Shown here in pieces: positions 35,733-45,213 of a stretch of 55,984 bases of DNA. Position 1 is the first letter of the stretch. Each line of letters starts with the position of its first letter. The translations under genes were made by a program, and so were the position numbers. Origin of the DNA: Deltaproteobacteria bacterium (GTDB taxonomy: Bacteria > Desulfobacterota > Syntrophobacteria > Syntrophobacterales > Thermodesulforhabdaceae); the NCBI GenBank assembly GCA_019309115.1, contig JAFDGW010000012.1, positions 1 to 55,984 of the forward strand, given 5' to 3'. The notes below the pieces were generated by a model. The model did no database searches. It was not told the DNA's origin and worked only from the letters and a program-made list of their open reading frames with translations.

Positions 35733-36449
35733 ATGGGCCATAGAGGCCCATTTTTATCGAGTAACTTTCTGTTAGACCACGTCATGATTTTGCGAGTTCC
35801 TGAACCGGCTATTCCTAAGCGGTGTTCTTTATATAGAGTTTATCTTAAATTGCGGTCCGAAAACAAAAAGCTTAGAAACCTTGCCATAGTGGACCCGCTC
35901 ACGGGCTTGTACAACGTTCGTCACTTTGTGTCGGTGCTTCGGTCTGAGATGGAAAGGGCGAAGCGCACAGGTGCTCCCTTATCGTTGATAATTCTCGACA
36001 TAGACTATTTCAAAAGCGTAAACGATCGCTATGGTCACCCCACCGGTGACATGATCTTAAAAAGCATTGCAGCCGTTTTGAAGGATTTGGTCAGGCTGAC
36101 GGACACCGTGTGCAGATATGGTGGAGAAGAGTTTATTATCGTTCTCCCTGGAACTTCTATTCAACAGGCAGTCAAAGTGGCGGAGCGAATTCGCAAAGCA
36201 ATTCAGGATAAGCTCGTAAAAGTTGGAACAAACGATATCAGAGTTACCGCCAGTTTCGGGATAGCCACCTTTTTGGGAGACAAAAACGAAAGTGTGCAAT
36301 CATTCATCGACAGAGCAGACCAGTGCCTCCTCAAAGCAAAACGCCTCGGAAGGAACCAAGTTGTTTCCGAGGCGCTTCCTCCTGATACTCAGATGACACC
36401 AGAGGAAAAACGAGCTCTTTTTGCCGCTTTTAGTGATAGGCAGCATTAA
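35733..36449 (+). CDS. Diguanylate cyclase (GGDEF domain)
   Basis: A 238-residue single-domain cyclase making c-di-GMP from two GTP. The GGDEF domain (about 50-215) begins with DPLTGLYNVRHF, has metal-site DIDYFKSVND and the active motif RYGGEEF. RLTD lies five residues before GGEEF, the position of the inhibitory I-site RxxD, so feedback inhibition is expected. The N-terminal ~45 residues show no sensor domain. ATG 35784 is an alternative start. Its end overlaps the convergent rtcB by four bases. Confidence 0.88.
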   Translation: MGHRGPFLSSNFLLDHVMILRVPEPAIPKRCSLYRVYLKLRSENKKLRNLAIVDPLTGLYNVRHFVSVLRSEMERAKRTGAPLSLIILDIDYFKSVNDRYGHPTGDMILKSIAAVLKDLVRLTDTVCRYGGEEFIIVLPGTSIQQAVKVAERIRKAIQDKLVKVGTNDIRVTASFGIATFLGDKNESVQSFIDRADQCLLKAKRLGRNQVVSEALPPDTQMTPEEKRALFAAFSDRQH

Positions 36450-37891
36450 CCTTTCATGACGCCGACGGGTTTTAAACGCGCTACTTTTCTGCTTATCCCG
36501 GCATTGTGAACAACGTCTACGACGATGCTCACATCTTTGTAAGCTTGGGGCATCTCCTCGCGAATGGTGCCTTTGCTGGCACCCTTGACGTAAACTCCCT
36601 GAGAAGCAAGCTCCTGCACAATGGATCTGCCTTTTGCCGCTTTTATAGCCTGATGCCGACTCAACAGCCGTCCGGCTCCGTGGCAGGTACTGCCGAATGT
36701 TTCACTCATTGCCTGCTCGGTACCCACCAGTATGTAACTGTACCTCCCCATGTCTCCTGGGATTAGAACCGGCTGTCCAACCTGTCGATAAGTTTCAGGA
36801 ACTTCTGGACGATTGGGACCAAAAGATCGGGTAGCCCCTTTCCTATGCACGCATACAGTTATTTCCTTGTTCTGGTATGTATGTTTTTCAATTTTGGCTA
36901 TGTTGTGAGCGATGTCATAAAGAAGCCGAATCTTCAGATTATCGCTGGTATCCTTGAAATACTTTTCAAAGGTTTCTCTAACCCAGTGGGAAATCATTTG
37001 CCGATTGGCAAATGCAAAGTTTGCTGCGGCTCCCATTGCCCCAAGGTAGCGTTTTCCTTCAGGTGATGAAATGGGGGCACAACAAAGCTGCTTATCTGGA
37101 AGAGGAATTTTGTACTTTTCACTGGTTTTGAGTAGCAGGGTTATGAAATCATCGCAAACCTGATGACCCAGCCCTCGTGATCCTGTATGAACGAAAACCG
37201 TCATCTGGCCGGGAAAAAGCCCGAAAATCTGCGCTGTCTTTTCATCGTAGATTTCTTCGACAAAGCCGATTTCGATAAAGTGATTTCCCGATCCCAAAGT
37301 GCCGAGCTGTGCCTTTCCACGTTCCAGGGCTTTGCTTGATACAGCTTCGGGTTCAGCCCATGGAATACACCCACCTTCTTCAATGCACTCAAGATCTGCC
37401 TCCGTGCCGAACCCTTTTCTGACGGCCCAGCGTGCACCTTCAGCAAGTACCTGGCGCAATTCTTTCTGAGTCAACGAAAAATCCTTGCGCGAGGAACCAA
37501 CACCTGAAGGGACATTCCTGAAGAGCGCATCGACAAGGTTTTTTACATCCTCATCAGAGACATCTTCCCGACTAATCCGTGTCGTCATAAGACGGACGCC
37601 GCAATTAATGTCATAGCCAACTCCTCCGGGAGAAATGACCCCGGTTTCCACATCGAAGGCTGCAACTCCTCCAATAGGGAAGCCGTAACCCCAGTGAATA
37701 TCCGGCATGGCCATAGAATAACCGACGATTCCGGGTAGGGCTGCCACGTTCGCCACTTGCTGGCCACTTTGATCTTTCATCACAAGATCTATAATTTCCT
37801 CGGAGGCAAAAATTAGTCCATCGGTCCTCATGGGACCTTCTCTTGGAATTTTCCATCTCCATTCGTCAATCCTTTCAAATTTAACCTTCAT
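36446..37891 (-). CDS. rtcB: RNA-splicing ligase RtcB
   Basis: A 481-residue GTP- and Mn-dependent ligase joining 2',3'-cyclic phosphate and 5'-OH RNA ends. Visible: GVGYDINCGVR (D94 and C97 metal ligands), LGTLGSGNHFIEI, HTGSRGLGHQV and FGSTCHGAGR, which holds the histidine that is guanylylated. No archease gene adjoins it. It overlaps the upstream 119-residue gene by 11 bases, so the two are coupled. In bacteria RtcB is used in RNA repair. Confidence 0.95.
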   Translation of the reverse strand: MKVKFERIDEWRWKIPREGPMRTDGLIFASEEIIDLVMKDQSGQQVANVAALPGIVGYSMAMPDIHWGYGFPIGGVAAFDVETGVISPGGVGYDINCGVRLMTTRISREDVSDEDVKNLVDALFRNVPSGVGSSRKDFSLTQKELRQVLAEGARWAVRKGFGTEADLECIEEGGCIPWAEPEAVSSKALERGKAQLGTLGSGNHFIEIGFVEEIYDEKTAQIFGLFPGQMTVFVHTGSRGLGHQVCDDFITLLLKTSEKYKIPLPDKQLCCAPISSPEGKRYLGAMGAAANFAFANRQMISHWVRETFEKYFKDTSDNLKIRLLYDIAHNIAKIEKHTYQNKEITVCVHRKGATRSFGPNRPEVPETYRQVGQPVLIPGDMGRYSYILVGTEQAMSETFGSTCHGAGRLLSRHQAIKAAKGRSIVQELASQGVYVKGASKGTIREEMPQAYKDVSIVVDVVHNAGISRKVARLKPVGVMKG

Positions 37892-38240
37892 GGTTATCTC
37901 CTTGAAGCTTCTTCGTTGCTTCCTTTTGCTCGACTACATCGCTAAAGTAACGGTCACTTGTTACCCAAAAAAGTGCCTGCATCTCATCGAAATACCTGCA
38001 TAGGCTTTGAAAGCCTTCCCGCAAGTCTTCCGGGATCTTCTCCTTATCGAGAAATATGGATCTCAAACAAGATTGTTGCACGCTCCTGAACCCGTCCAAA
38101 GTCCGCTCGCCGTGTATTCGTACGGTTCTCCAGAATCGGTCTGGCGTCATGTCTTTGGTCTGTTCTTCCAATGCCTTGAGCTTTTCCAAATACTCTTTGG
38201 CCATCCCTTTTATCGTTTCAACAAAGCGATCTTGCGTCAT
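37881..38240 (-). CDS. Unknown helical protein coupled to rtcB
   Basis: A 119-residue, helix-rich, charged protein with no motif I recognise. It has no archease signature, although it takes archease's usual place beside rtcB. Sequence shows MTQDRFVETIKGMAKEYLEK, a central DRFWRTVRIHGERTLDGF and EKIPEDLREGFQSL. The 11-base overlap with rtcB suggests they act together. Whether it is a functional partner is inference from position. Confidence 0.6.
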   Translation of the reverse strand: MTQDRFVETIKGMAKEYLEKLKALEEQTKDMTPDRFWRTVRIHGERTLDGFRSVQQSCLRSIFLDKEKIPEDLREGFQSLCRYFDEMQALFWVTSDRYFSDVVEQKEATKKLQGDNHEG

Positions 38241-38295
38241 ACTCTATCCCTCTCATCGGTTTTCCCTGCGGGGTCCGAAAATTACGGTTAAATTT

Positions 38296-38309
38296 TTTGC
38301 AATTGCAAA
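38296..38309. promoter_or_regulatory. Perfect 14-base palindrome between divergent genes
   Basis: TTTGCAATTGCAAA lies in the 218-base gap between the rtcB unit (leftward) and the helicase-like gene (rightward). It could be an operator for either direction. No regulator gene is close. The rest of the gap shows no gene; a weak A/T-rich TATAAC at about 38341-38346 might be a -10 box. Confidence 0.3.
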
Positions 38310-38458
38310 CCCTTTCAATTTTGGGAAAATTCATTAGTATTATAACAGTCCAGTGCGAAGGAGGGGAAAAAATACTCAAAGATTGACCGGCGAAGTTGCT
38401 CGCAATATTCAATTATCCCCTGATGGACTGAAATATCAAGTGGTAGAGGAGAATTTCC

Positions 38459-39865
38459 ATGCGCTCAAAGGTAATAAATATTCAGTTGGCTGAAACAATT
38501 AAACTTCCTATGCACGGATTGTTACCTAATCTCGAACGCAAATTACTTGAAAAGTTGATCTTTCCAAATCCTGAATATGAAAAGCGTCATATGATGGGAA
38601 TGTGGATAGGCAATATTCCTCCAACCATATCGTGCATTCGACGTGCCAGACGTTATTACATAATACCGAGGGGTTTTTTTGACGAATTGATCCGGTTATT
38701 TCAGGCCTTCAAACAACCCTATAGGATAATTGACCACAGGAGGTTTTTTGATCCGATTTTTGTTGATTTTCATGGGTACCTTAAGGAATACCAGCAGGAA
38801 GCAGCCGAGGCGGTTTTAGAAAAAGATTTTGCAACTATAGTCGGCGGTTATAAAAGTGGAAAAACGGTTATAGCTCTTTATACAGTAGCCGAGCGCAAGC
38901 AACCTACCCTTATCATGATACCAAAGCTGGACTTGCTCGAAGACTGGTTACGCAAGATTCGAATCTTTCTTCAAATTCCGGAAGAAGAAATAGGACTTTT
39001 CATAAGGGGTCAGAAGAAGCTTGGATCCCGTATCACCATAGCTCACACCAGCGAGGTTCTGCGAAACTGGAAGGATCTACAAGGCAGGTTTGGTTACGTA
39101 ATACTAGACGATGCTAATCGCTGCCCTCATCGTATATTGACCCAGATTGCCCTGCGTTTCGATTCCAAATATATGCTGGGCTTGTGCCATGAAATGGATG
39201 AGCAGGACAAGCTATCGAAGATACTGACATTCTATTTGGGAGATGTGGTCTATAAAATAGATCTTCAGAGCGCTCGAGAAGGTCGAGGTATCATCAAAGC
39301 ACACGTGATTGCCCGTCCCACCGATTTTGACTATCCCTACAAGACCAGAATGGACTATCTACCCATGATTCAGGCACTTATGGAAGATCCGGTAAGGACG
39401 GTCATGATAATTGAGGATGTGCTAAAAGAAATCCAAGCTCAAAACTTTCCAATCGCTATAGTAACCGGCGGTCCCATCCAGGAAGATATATTTCACAGGG
39501 AGCTAACCGACCGAGGGATAAAGGCCCAGAAGATTATGATATCTTATGAAAATGATAGAGAAATTCTTCCCATTGATCTGAAAGGAAATGTGGAAGCCTA
39601 TGTTCTGACATCTCAGACTCTCATAAGATGCCACGAGCGTCTGAAGATTAAAGCCCTTTTCCTTGCAATCCCACTCTATTTCCACGATGAGCTATCTCAT
39701 GCCATTCGGCAGCTCATAAACATGTGTGCAGCATCTACAGGAAATAATAGACTCAAAATTTACGACTACGTGGATAAAAAAATAGGACTGCTGGAAAATT
39801 ACTTTCGAATGAGGTCATACAATTACGGGATACCACCTGACGTACTGCTGGCACAAAATACTTAA
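38459..39865 (+). CDS. SF2 helicase-like protein with degraded motifs
   Basis: A 468-residue protein with the layout of SF2 helicases of the kind paired with TOTE-type primase-polymerases: an N-terminal region (FPNPEYEKRHMMGMWIG, IIPRGFFDELI) then RecA-like domains. Walker A GGYKSGKT is kept (129-136). Other motifs are lost: motif II reads LDDAN at 216-220 instead of DEAH-type, motif III is GLCHEMDEQ instead of TAT, and the motif VI segment is IRQLINMCA rather than QxxGRxxR. The C-terminal YDYVDKKIGLLENYF segment typical of the group is kept. ATP binding may persist, unwinding is unlikely. Followed after 15 bases by the next unusual gene. Confidence 0.65.
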   Translation: MRSKVINIQLAETIKLPMHGLLPNLERKLLEKLIFPNPEYEKRHMMGMWIGNIPPTISCIRRARRYYIIPRGFFDELIRLFQAFKQPYRIIDHRRFFDPIFVDFHGYLKEYQQEAAEAVLEKDFATIVGGYKSGKTVIALYTVAERKQPTLIMIPKLDLLEDWLRKIRIFLQIPEEEIGLFIRGQKKLGSRITIAHTSEVLRNWKDLQGRFGYVILDDANRCPHRILTQIALRFDSKYMLGLCHEMDEQDKLSKILTFYLGDVVYKIDLQSAREGRGIIKAHVIARPTDFDYPYKTRMDYLPMIQALMEDPVRTVMIIEDVLKEIQAQNFPIAIVTGGPIQEDIFHRELTDRGIKAQKIMISYENDREILPIDLKGNVEAYVLTSQTLIRCHERLKIKALFLAIPLYFHDELSHAIRQLINMCAASTGNNRLKIYDYVDKKIGLLENYFRMRSYNYGIPPDVLLAQNT

Positions 39866-39880
39866 CGGATCACGGAAGCT

Positions 39881-40627
39881 TTGGTGCAACTGGTAGCCAT
39901 TGGAAAGCAGCTTTCGGAATGTCCCCATGTGATTACTTTGGGCGTAAGACCTCAGTTTTCGAGCTATTCGCCAGAAGAGATTACATTAATTCGCTCGACG
40001 CCCGCGGTTTTATTTCCAACCTGGAGATATGTGACCATATTTGATGCTACGGGAAAACCCACCTTTCCATCGATAAGTTCTTATCAATACAGACGGTCCC
40101 TGCATCTTCAGGCTTCCCTGTGCACATACTTGAACATTCCAAGCTTAAAAATCCGCCTGTATGCAGGGAACCGCCAAAAGAAGAACATTTATGGAGACTT
40201 CACATTACCAGTGAAGATCATATACGGCCAGAACAGGGAAACAATCGCTTACAGCCAGGACCAACTACGTAAAGCAATTATGCTGACGCACAAGGTTATT
40301 ATACAGGAATGCCCTGGAGAAAATGATCCTGTGGTCGAACTGGTGGTAATCGGCTATCAGGTAGTGGGTATGACTTCTTGCTTTTCACTAAGACCCCTTC
40401 AGCAAATTCTGAAATTAAGCGAACACATATGTAAAAAAGCTCACATAGACTACGCATCAATGCGGTGGGTCTATTCCGACAACTCTTGGAAATTTCTTAA
40501 AATGACCCATCCACCCTTACAGTTTAAAGATTTGACTGGTAAAACAGTGTTGCTAAAAAAAGTGCTTTGCAAATTTATTAAGGATATTGCAACCGGACGG
40601 GCAATTCCTCCCTGGCAAAGAATTTAA
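39881..40627 (+). CDS. ATP-grasp-like protein lacking key residues
   Basis: A 248-residue protein from TTG 39881 (GTG 39884 is an alternative). The order of segments resembles a RimK-like ATP-grasp fold: CTYLNIPSLKIRLYAGN, LPVKIIYG (107-116, K112 at the ATP lysine), VIIQECPGENDPVVELVVIG (139-158), and a last segment WKFLKMTHPP where active enzymes have a Glu and Asn (lEvN-type) binding magnesium. Those two residues are missing here. Fold assignment is by pattern only and moderately sure. Its end overlaps the convergent sppA by 50 bases. Confidence 0.5.
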   Translation: MVQLVAIGKQLSECPHVITLGVRPQFSSYSPEEITLIRSTPAVLFPTWRYVTIFDATGKPTFPSISSYQYRRSLHLQASLCTYLNIPSLKIRLYAGNRQKKNIYGDFTLPVKIIYGQNRETIAYSQDQLRKAIMLTHKVIIQECPGENDPVVELVVIGYQVVGMTSCFSLRPLQQILKLSEHICKKAHIDYASMRWVYSDNSWKFLKMTHPPLQFKDLTGKTVLLKKVLCKFIKDIATGRAIPPWQRI

Positions 40628-41459
40628 CTATGAGGGATTTAACTTCACTACCAACCAAAAAGTCGAGTAAGCTCCGTTTCTTCTTTTTAAAAAACACGAG
40701 CTTCGGCTTTCCTTCTATGTGGCCGAGAGTATGGGCCAGCTCAACAGCGTCCTGAAAATTCCCCAAATCGTCTACGAGCCCTAACTGAAGGGCATCTTCG
40801 CCGGTTATTATGCGTCCATCCGCTATCTCTGCAACCTTTGCTTCATCCAGCCCACGCGCTTCGGCAACATCCCGCACAAACCTCTTGTGAATCCTCATCA
40901 AGGTATCCCTTACCAGAGCCTTCTCCTCAGAAGTCATGGCTCTGTCAGGATTGCCAATGTCCTTGAATCTCCCGCTTTTTATTACCACAGTGCGGTAACC
41001 AACCTTTCGGAAGAGTTCCTCAAGATTCGGGAAAAAGGCTATCACACCAATACTTCCCGTTATCGTGCCGGAGCTGGCTATAATCTTCGTAGCTGCAGAA
41101 GCAACATAGTATCCCCCCGACGTGGCCACACTCCCAAGAGAAGCAATCACAGGTTTAACAACCTTTGTCCTCATGATCTCTCGATAAAGTTCCTGGGAGG
41201 GACTTACTCCTCCGCCCGGTGAATCTATTCGAATGATAATTGCCCGCACATTGTCATCATCACGGAAAGTTTTAATCCCATCAAGATATTCGAGAGGATC
41301 CGAAATGGTGCCTCGAATGCAAATCACACCTATTCGGTTTGGCTCAGCAAAAAGATCACTGGACTTTGCAAAATAAATGATGCCACCCAGCAAAGGTAAA
41401 ATCACAACAACGACAAGTAAAAACCAAAAAAGATATTTGAAAAAGTTTCTCATGGACAT
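40578..41459 (-). CDS. sppA: Signal peptide peptidase SppA (S49 family)
   Basis: A 293-residue membrane-anchored peptidase that degrades leftover signal peptides. One N-terminal membrane helix (about 8-30), then the S49 domain with RIDSPGGGVSPSQE, catalytic S114 in ATSGGYY and K166 in KSGRFKDIG. ATG 41459 or 41453; GGGAG is too close to the first, so the second may be used. Its 3' end overlaps the convergent ATP-grasp-like gene by 50 bases. Confidence 0.92.
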   Translation of the reverse strand: MSMRNFFKYLFWFLLVVVVILPLLGGIIYFAKSSDLFAEPNRIGVICIRGTISDPLEYLDGIKTFRDDDNVRAIIIRIDSPGGGVSPSQELYREIMRTKVVKPVIASLGSVATSGGYYVASAATKIIASSGTITGSIGVIAFFPNLEELFRKVGYRTVVIKSGRFKDIGNPDRAMTSEEKALVRDTLMRIHKRFVRDVAEARGLDEAKVAEIADGRIITGEDALQLGLVDDLGNFQDAVELAHTLGHIEGKPKLVFFKKKKRSLLDFLVGSEVKSLIVKFFAREELPVRLQYP

Positions 41460-41480
41460 CTCCCACTTCCGAAGACAAAA

Positions 41481-41509
41481 GACCCGGCCTCAGTTAACAA
41501 AGCCGGGTC
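41481..41509 (-). terminator. Terminator after rpsA
   Basis: GACCCGGC and GCCGGGTC form a perfect 8-base-pair stem around 13 bases, followed on the minus strand by a T-rich run (TTTTGTCTT), 28 bases past the rpsA stop. Confidence 0.75.
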
Positions 41510-41536
41510 ATTATCCGTACAACCTGACCGTAATTT

Positions 41537-43270
41537 TTATTCAGATTTGTTGTCGGGCTGAACCAGATCGCCCAGTTTGATTGCGCCATCTTCGGAAGAG
41601 GTTTTGAACCTGTCGATCTCTTCTTTTTCCCTTTCTTCCATCAGCTTTTTAATGGATAATCCGATTTTTCTATCCTGGGGAGATACGTTTATGACCTTGG
41701 CTTCTACCCTCTGCCCCAGCTGGTAAGACTGCAATAAATCTTGCTTCTCTGTATTCCCAATTTCAGATATGTGGACTAATCCTTCAATGCCTTCCTCAAT
41801 CTCCACGAACAAACCAAAATCCGTGATGTTCGAAATGGTGCCAGAAACTACAGAACCAACAGGGTAACGTTCTCCTATGGTTTCCCATGGATCGGGTTCG
41901 AGCTGTTTAATGCCGAGGGAAAAGCGTTTTTCTTCCTTATCAATGTTCAGCACCTTGGCACGGACAACCTGCCCTTTTTGAAAAACTTCCGAAGGATGGC
42001 GAATGCGCTTTGTCCATGAAATGTCGGATATGTGAACCAACCCATCAATCCCTTCATCAATGCCAATAAAGACTCCAAAATCGGTGATATTCTTCACCTT
42101 GCCTTCGATAATAGTGCCAACAGGATACTTCTCCGCTATTATATCCCAAGGATTAGGGGTAAGTTGTTTCAAACCGAGTGAAATGCGGCGCCGTTCGGTA
42201 TCAACATTGAGCACTACGGCTTCAACTTCGTCTCCGACACTGACAATCCTGGAAGGATGTTTCACCTTCTCGGTCCAGGACATTTCTGAGACGTGAATAA
42301 GCCCTTCAACACCTTTCTCCAGCTCAACAAAAGCACCATACTCAGCTATGCTTACCACCTTACCCTTAACCCTTGAACCAACCGGGTATTTCTCTGCAAC
42401 ATTTTTCCACGGGTCGGGAAACAGTTGCTTGAACCCAAGCGATACACGCTCGTTCTCTCGGTCGAAATGGAGAACCATAACCTTGATGGAATCGCCTATC
42501 TGAAACATTTCAGATGGATGCCCCACACGTCCCCAGCTCATGTCGGTTATGTGCAGGAGGCCATCCACCCCACCAAGGTCTATAAAGACGCCATAATCAG
42601 TAATATTTTTCACAACACCTTCGACAACCTTACCATCTTCAAGAATGGCAAGTGTTTTTGCCCTTTGAGCTTCTCGCTCCTTCTCCAAAATTACCCGCCT
42701 CGACAGAACCACATTCCTACGCTTGCGGTTGCACTTGAGAATTTTGAACTCCATCTCCTGACCCACAAGAGCATCGAGATCGCGAATTGGCTTTAAATCT
42801 ACCTGTGACCCAGGAAGAAAAGCGGGAATACCTATATCGACAGTGAAACCGCCCTTTACCCTGGCAACTATTTTCCCCTTAATTACGCCATCTTCTTCAA
42901 AAACTCGAACGATTTCATCCCAAACCTTTATTTTTTCAGCCTTTTCTTTAGAAAGATAAACTACGCCTTCATCATCGTCGTGGAATTCCAGGAGAACCTC
43001 GATTTCATCGCCAACTCGAACGTTTACATTACCATCATGATCTTTGAATTCATCTATCGGGATTATACCTTCAGATTTGTATCCAATATCAACTACGACA
43101 TATTCAGGCGCAATATACACGACCCTGCCGCGGACAACTTCACCTTCTTGAAAAGTTTGAAAGCTCTGCTCGTAAAGCTTGGCAAGCGTCTCTTGATCGA
43201 TGTCTTCTATACCGGATTGACTGCCGGCATGGGATAACTCCTTTCTGCTGTTAAACTCTTCCTTCATCAT
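41537..43270 (-). CDS. rpsA: 30S ribosomal protein S1
   Basis: About 577 residues with six S1 (OB-fold) repeats, e.g. GEVVRGRVVYIAPEYVVVDIG, KGKIVARVKGGFTVDIG, VEGVVKNITDYGVFIDLGG, KGKVVSIAEYGAFVEL, EGKVKNITDFGVFIGI and SGTISNITDFGLFVEI. S1 binds mRNA on the small subunit. Tandem ATGs (43270 and 43267) and a TTG at 43276 make the exact start uncertain; GGGGG lies slightly far upstream. It follows cmk after ~150 bases, a common bacterial order. Confidence 0.96.
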   Translation of the reverse strand: MMKEEFNSRKELSHAGSQSGIEDIDQETLAKLYEQSFQTFQEGEVVRGRVVYIAPEYVVVDIGYKSEGIIPIDEFKDHDGNVNVRVGDEIEVLLEFHDDDEGVVYLSKEKAEKIKVWDEIVRVFEEDGVIKGKIVARVKGGFTVDIGIPAFLPGSQVDLKPIRDLDALVGQEMEFKILKCNRKRRNVVLSRRVILEKEREAQRAKTLAILEDGKVVEGVVKNITDYGVFIDLGGVDGLLHITDMSWGRVGHPSEMFQIGDSIKVMVLHFDRENERVSLGFKQLFPDPWKNVAEKYPVGSRVKGKVVSIAEYGAFVELEKGVEGLIHVSEMSWTEKVKHPSRIVSVGDEVEAVVLNVDTERRRISLGLKQLTPNPWDIIAEKYPVGTIIEGKVKNITDFGVFIGIDEGIDGLVHISDISWTKRIRHPSEVFQKGQVVRAKVLNIDKEEKRFSLGIKQLEPDPWETIGERYPVGSVVSGTISNITDFGLFVEIEEGIEGLVHISEIGNTEKQDLLQSYQLGQRVEAKVINVSPQDRKIGLSIKKLMEEREKEEIDRFKTSSEDGAIKLGDLVQPDNKSE

Positions 43271-43419
43271 AGTCAAACCTGTACCCCCTTATACACGGAA
43301 TTTTGCTCCGAAAGGTAATTGTGGAGCCCCATTAGCGCACTGGTCTAGCAAAATGTGACAGGTTTTACAATAGATTTCTGTACCGATAGGCTCTTATAAT
43401 CAAAAACGTTACAGCTTCT

Positions 43420-44109
43420 TCACGAACGTATTGAATTCCCAAAACAGTATTCTTTCACCAGCGAAAGGACATAATCACTCACTTCCGATATGCTCATCTC
43501 TGAAGTGTCAATAACCACCGCATCAGGTGCTACTCGCATAGGTGCACATTGACGCGAACTATCGCGTTTATCTCTTTCAATAAGATCACGCAGCACATCA
43601 TCGAAAGTAATATGCTGACCCCTCCGCCTATATTCCTGCCAGCGCCTCTGTGCTCTTACTTCCGGACTGGCCGTGAGAAAGATTTTGAGACATGCATCAG
43701 GGAAGACAACCGTAGCTGCGTCTCGGCCATCAACCACGGCACAGCCGGAAAACGCCAGCTTGCGCTGGATTTTTGTGGCAAATTCTCTTACCTCCGGATA
43801 CTGAGACACCACAGAAGCAAGGTTTGACGCTTCAGGAGTGCGTAACTCGTCGGTCAGCAGCCGTCCGCTCAACCTGATTATCAAATTACCTTCATCCACA
43901 TCGAAGCTCAGCGGAAGCCTTTCCAGAATGGAAGACAGGTTATTGAAAACGACCTCATCCTCCTTAACAATTCCCTGACCTGCAAGTGCCAATCCCAAGG
44001 CACGGTAAATAGCACCCGAGTCCAGATACAAACACCCCAGTTTCTGAGCAACAGTCCGTGCAACCGTGCTCTTGCCGGATCCAGCTGGACCGTCTATTGC
44101 CACGATCAT
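43420..44109 (-). CDS. cmk: Cytidylate kinase
   Basis: A 229-residue kinase phosphorylating CMP and dCMP. P-loop GPAGSGKST (7-15), LDSGAIYRA, VDGRDAATVVFPDA and RRxxRG lid (RRRGQHI) are visible. The ATG abuts the hisC stop directly (44109/44110), so hisC-cmk is one transcript, with rpsA following. Confidence 0.95.
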   Translation of the reverse strand: MIVAIDGPAGSGKSTVARTVAQKLGCLYLDSGAIYRALGLALAGQGIVKEDEVVFNNLSSILERLPLSFDVDEGNLIIRLSGRLLTDELRTPEASNLASVVSQYPEVREFATKIQRKLAFSGCAVVDGRDAATVVFPDACLKIFLTASPEVRAQRRWQEYRRRGQHITFDDVLRDLIERDKRDSSRQCAPMRVAPDAVVIDTSEMSISEVSDYVLSLVKEYCFGNSIRS

Positions 44110-45213
44110 CTAACACTCCAGATCTTCCAAAACCTCTTTCAGGTTTTCAATAAAGAGCCTATTTTCTTCTTCAAGCCCGACACTTACTCGGAGATACTGC
44201 TCTAGGCCATAGGAGTCCATCGCACGCGCAATTATTCCCCTTTGCAACAATCGTTTGTAAACCTGATGAGAATTAACTGGAAGTTTTATGAGGAAGAAAT
44301 TAGCCTCAGTCGGCAAGTAACTCAGCCCAAGGGCTTCTACCTCACGATACAAGTATTCAAGCTGGCCCCACACCAATTGCCGGGTTTTTTCCAGAAAGTC
44401 ATCATCGTCAAGTGCGGCAAGTGCGGCAACCTGTGCCAGAAAATTAACGTTAAAGGGTTGTCTGACCCGGTTTAAGAATCCCGCCACATCTGGGTGCATA
44501 ACTCCGTACCCTACCCTCAGACCCGCGAGGCCATAAGCCTTACTGAAGGTACGAACCACCACAACCCACGGACCCGTCATGTTGATGTAGTCCACACCTG
44601 AAATACACTCTCGACTTTTAACAAACTCAATATAAGCTTCATCAATTACAATCAATAAATCCTTCGGAACAGACTTCAGAAAGGCCTCCCACTCCCCGGT
44701 ACGAATGACCGTTCCTGTAGGATTATTGGGATTATTTATAAAAACCACTCTTGTTTTTTCCGTCACTGCCCTGGACATCTCGGAAAGATCAATTCTGAAG
44801 TCTCTCAGAGGAATCGGCCGTGCAACGAGCCCCAGGGCAGTAGCGGCAAGGTTATACATGAGAAAAGATGGCTGAGGCACAACTATCTCATCACCGTCGG
44901 AAGCAAAGGCTTTAAGAACCATCTCGATGATTTCATTGGAACCATTCCCAATGACTATTCCATCAAAGGGCCAGCCGTACTTTTCGCTCAGGCGGCGGCG
45001 AAGATAGAAACAACTCCCGTCGGGGTATCTATGGAGATCGCCAAGTCCCTTTACTATGGCTTCCAGGGCTTTGGGCGACGGCCCCAGTGGATTCTCGTTG
45101 CTGGCAAGTTTTATGACCTTCTCAACCCCGATCTCTCGTTTTACTTCGTCAATGGGTTTCCCCGGAGGATATGGCTTTATTTTCTTAACGTATTCAGGAA
45201 CCTTTATGTTCAT
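44110..45213 (-). CDS. hisC: Histidinol-phosphate aminotransferase
   Basis: A 367-residue PLP enzyme that transaminates imidazole acetol phosphate in histidine synthesis. Motifs: KLASNENPLGPSPKA, VFINNPNNPTGTV, DEAYIEF, and TFSKAYGLAGLRVGY with the PLP lysine. Start ATG 45213 follows AGGGAT; the open frame continues upstream but would enter the rpoH leader. Alone among his genes here. Might also act on aromatic amino acids. Confidence 0.92.
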   Translation of the reverse strand: MNIKVPEYVKKIKPYPPGKPIDEVKREIGVEKVIKLASNENPLGPSPKALEAIVKGLGDLHRYPDGSCFYLRRRLSEKYGWPFDGIVIGNGSNEIIEMVLKAFASDGDEIVVPQPSFLMYNLAATALGLVARPIPLRDFRIDLSEMSRAVTEKTRVVFINNPNNPTGTVIRTGEWEAFLKSVPKDLLIVIDEAYIEFVKSRECISGVDYINMTGPWVVVVRTFSKAYGLAGLRVGYGVMHPDVAGFLNRVRQPFNVNFLAQVAALAALDDDDFLEKTRQLVWGQLEYLYREVEALGLSYLPTEANFFLIKLPVNSHQVYKRLLQRGIIARAMDSYGLEQYLRVSVGLEEENRLFIENLKEVLEDLEC

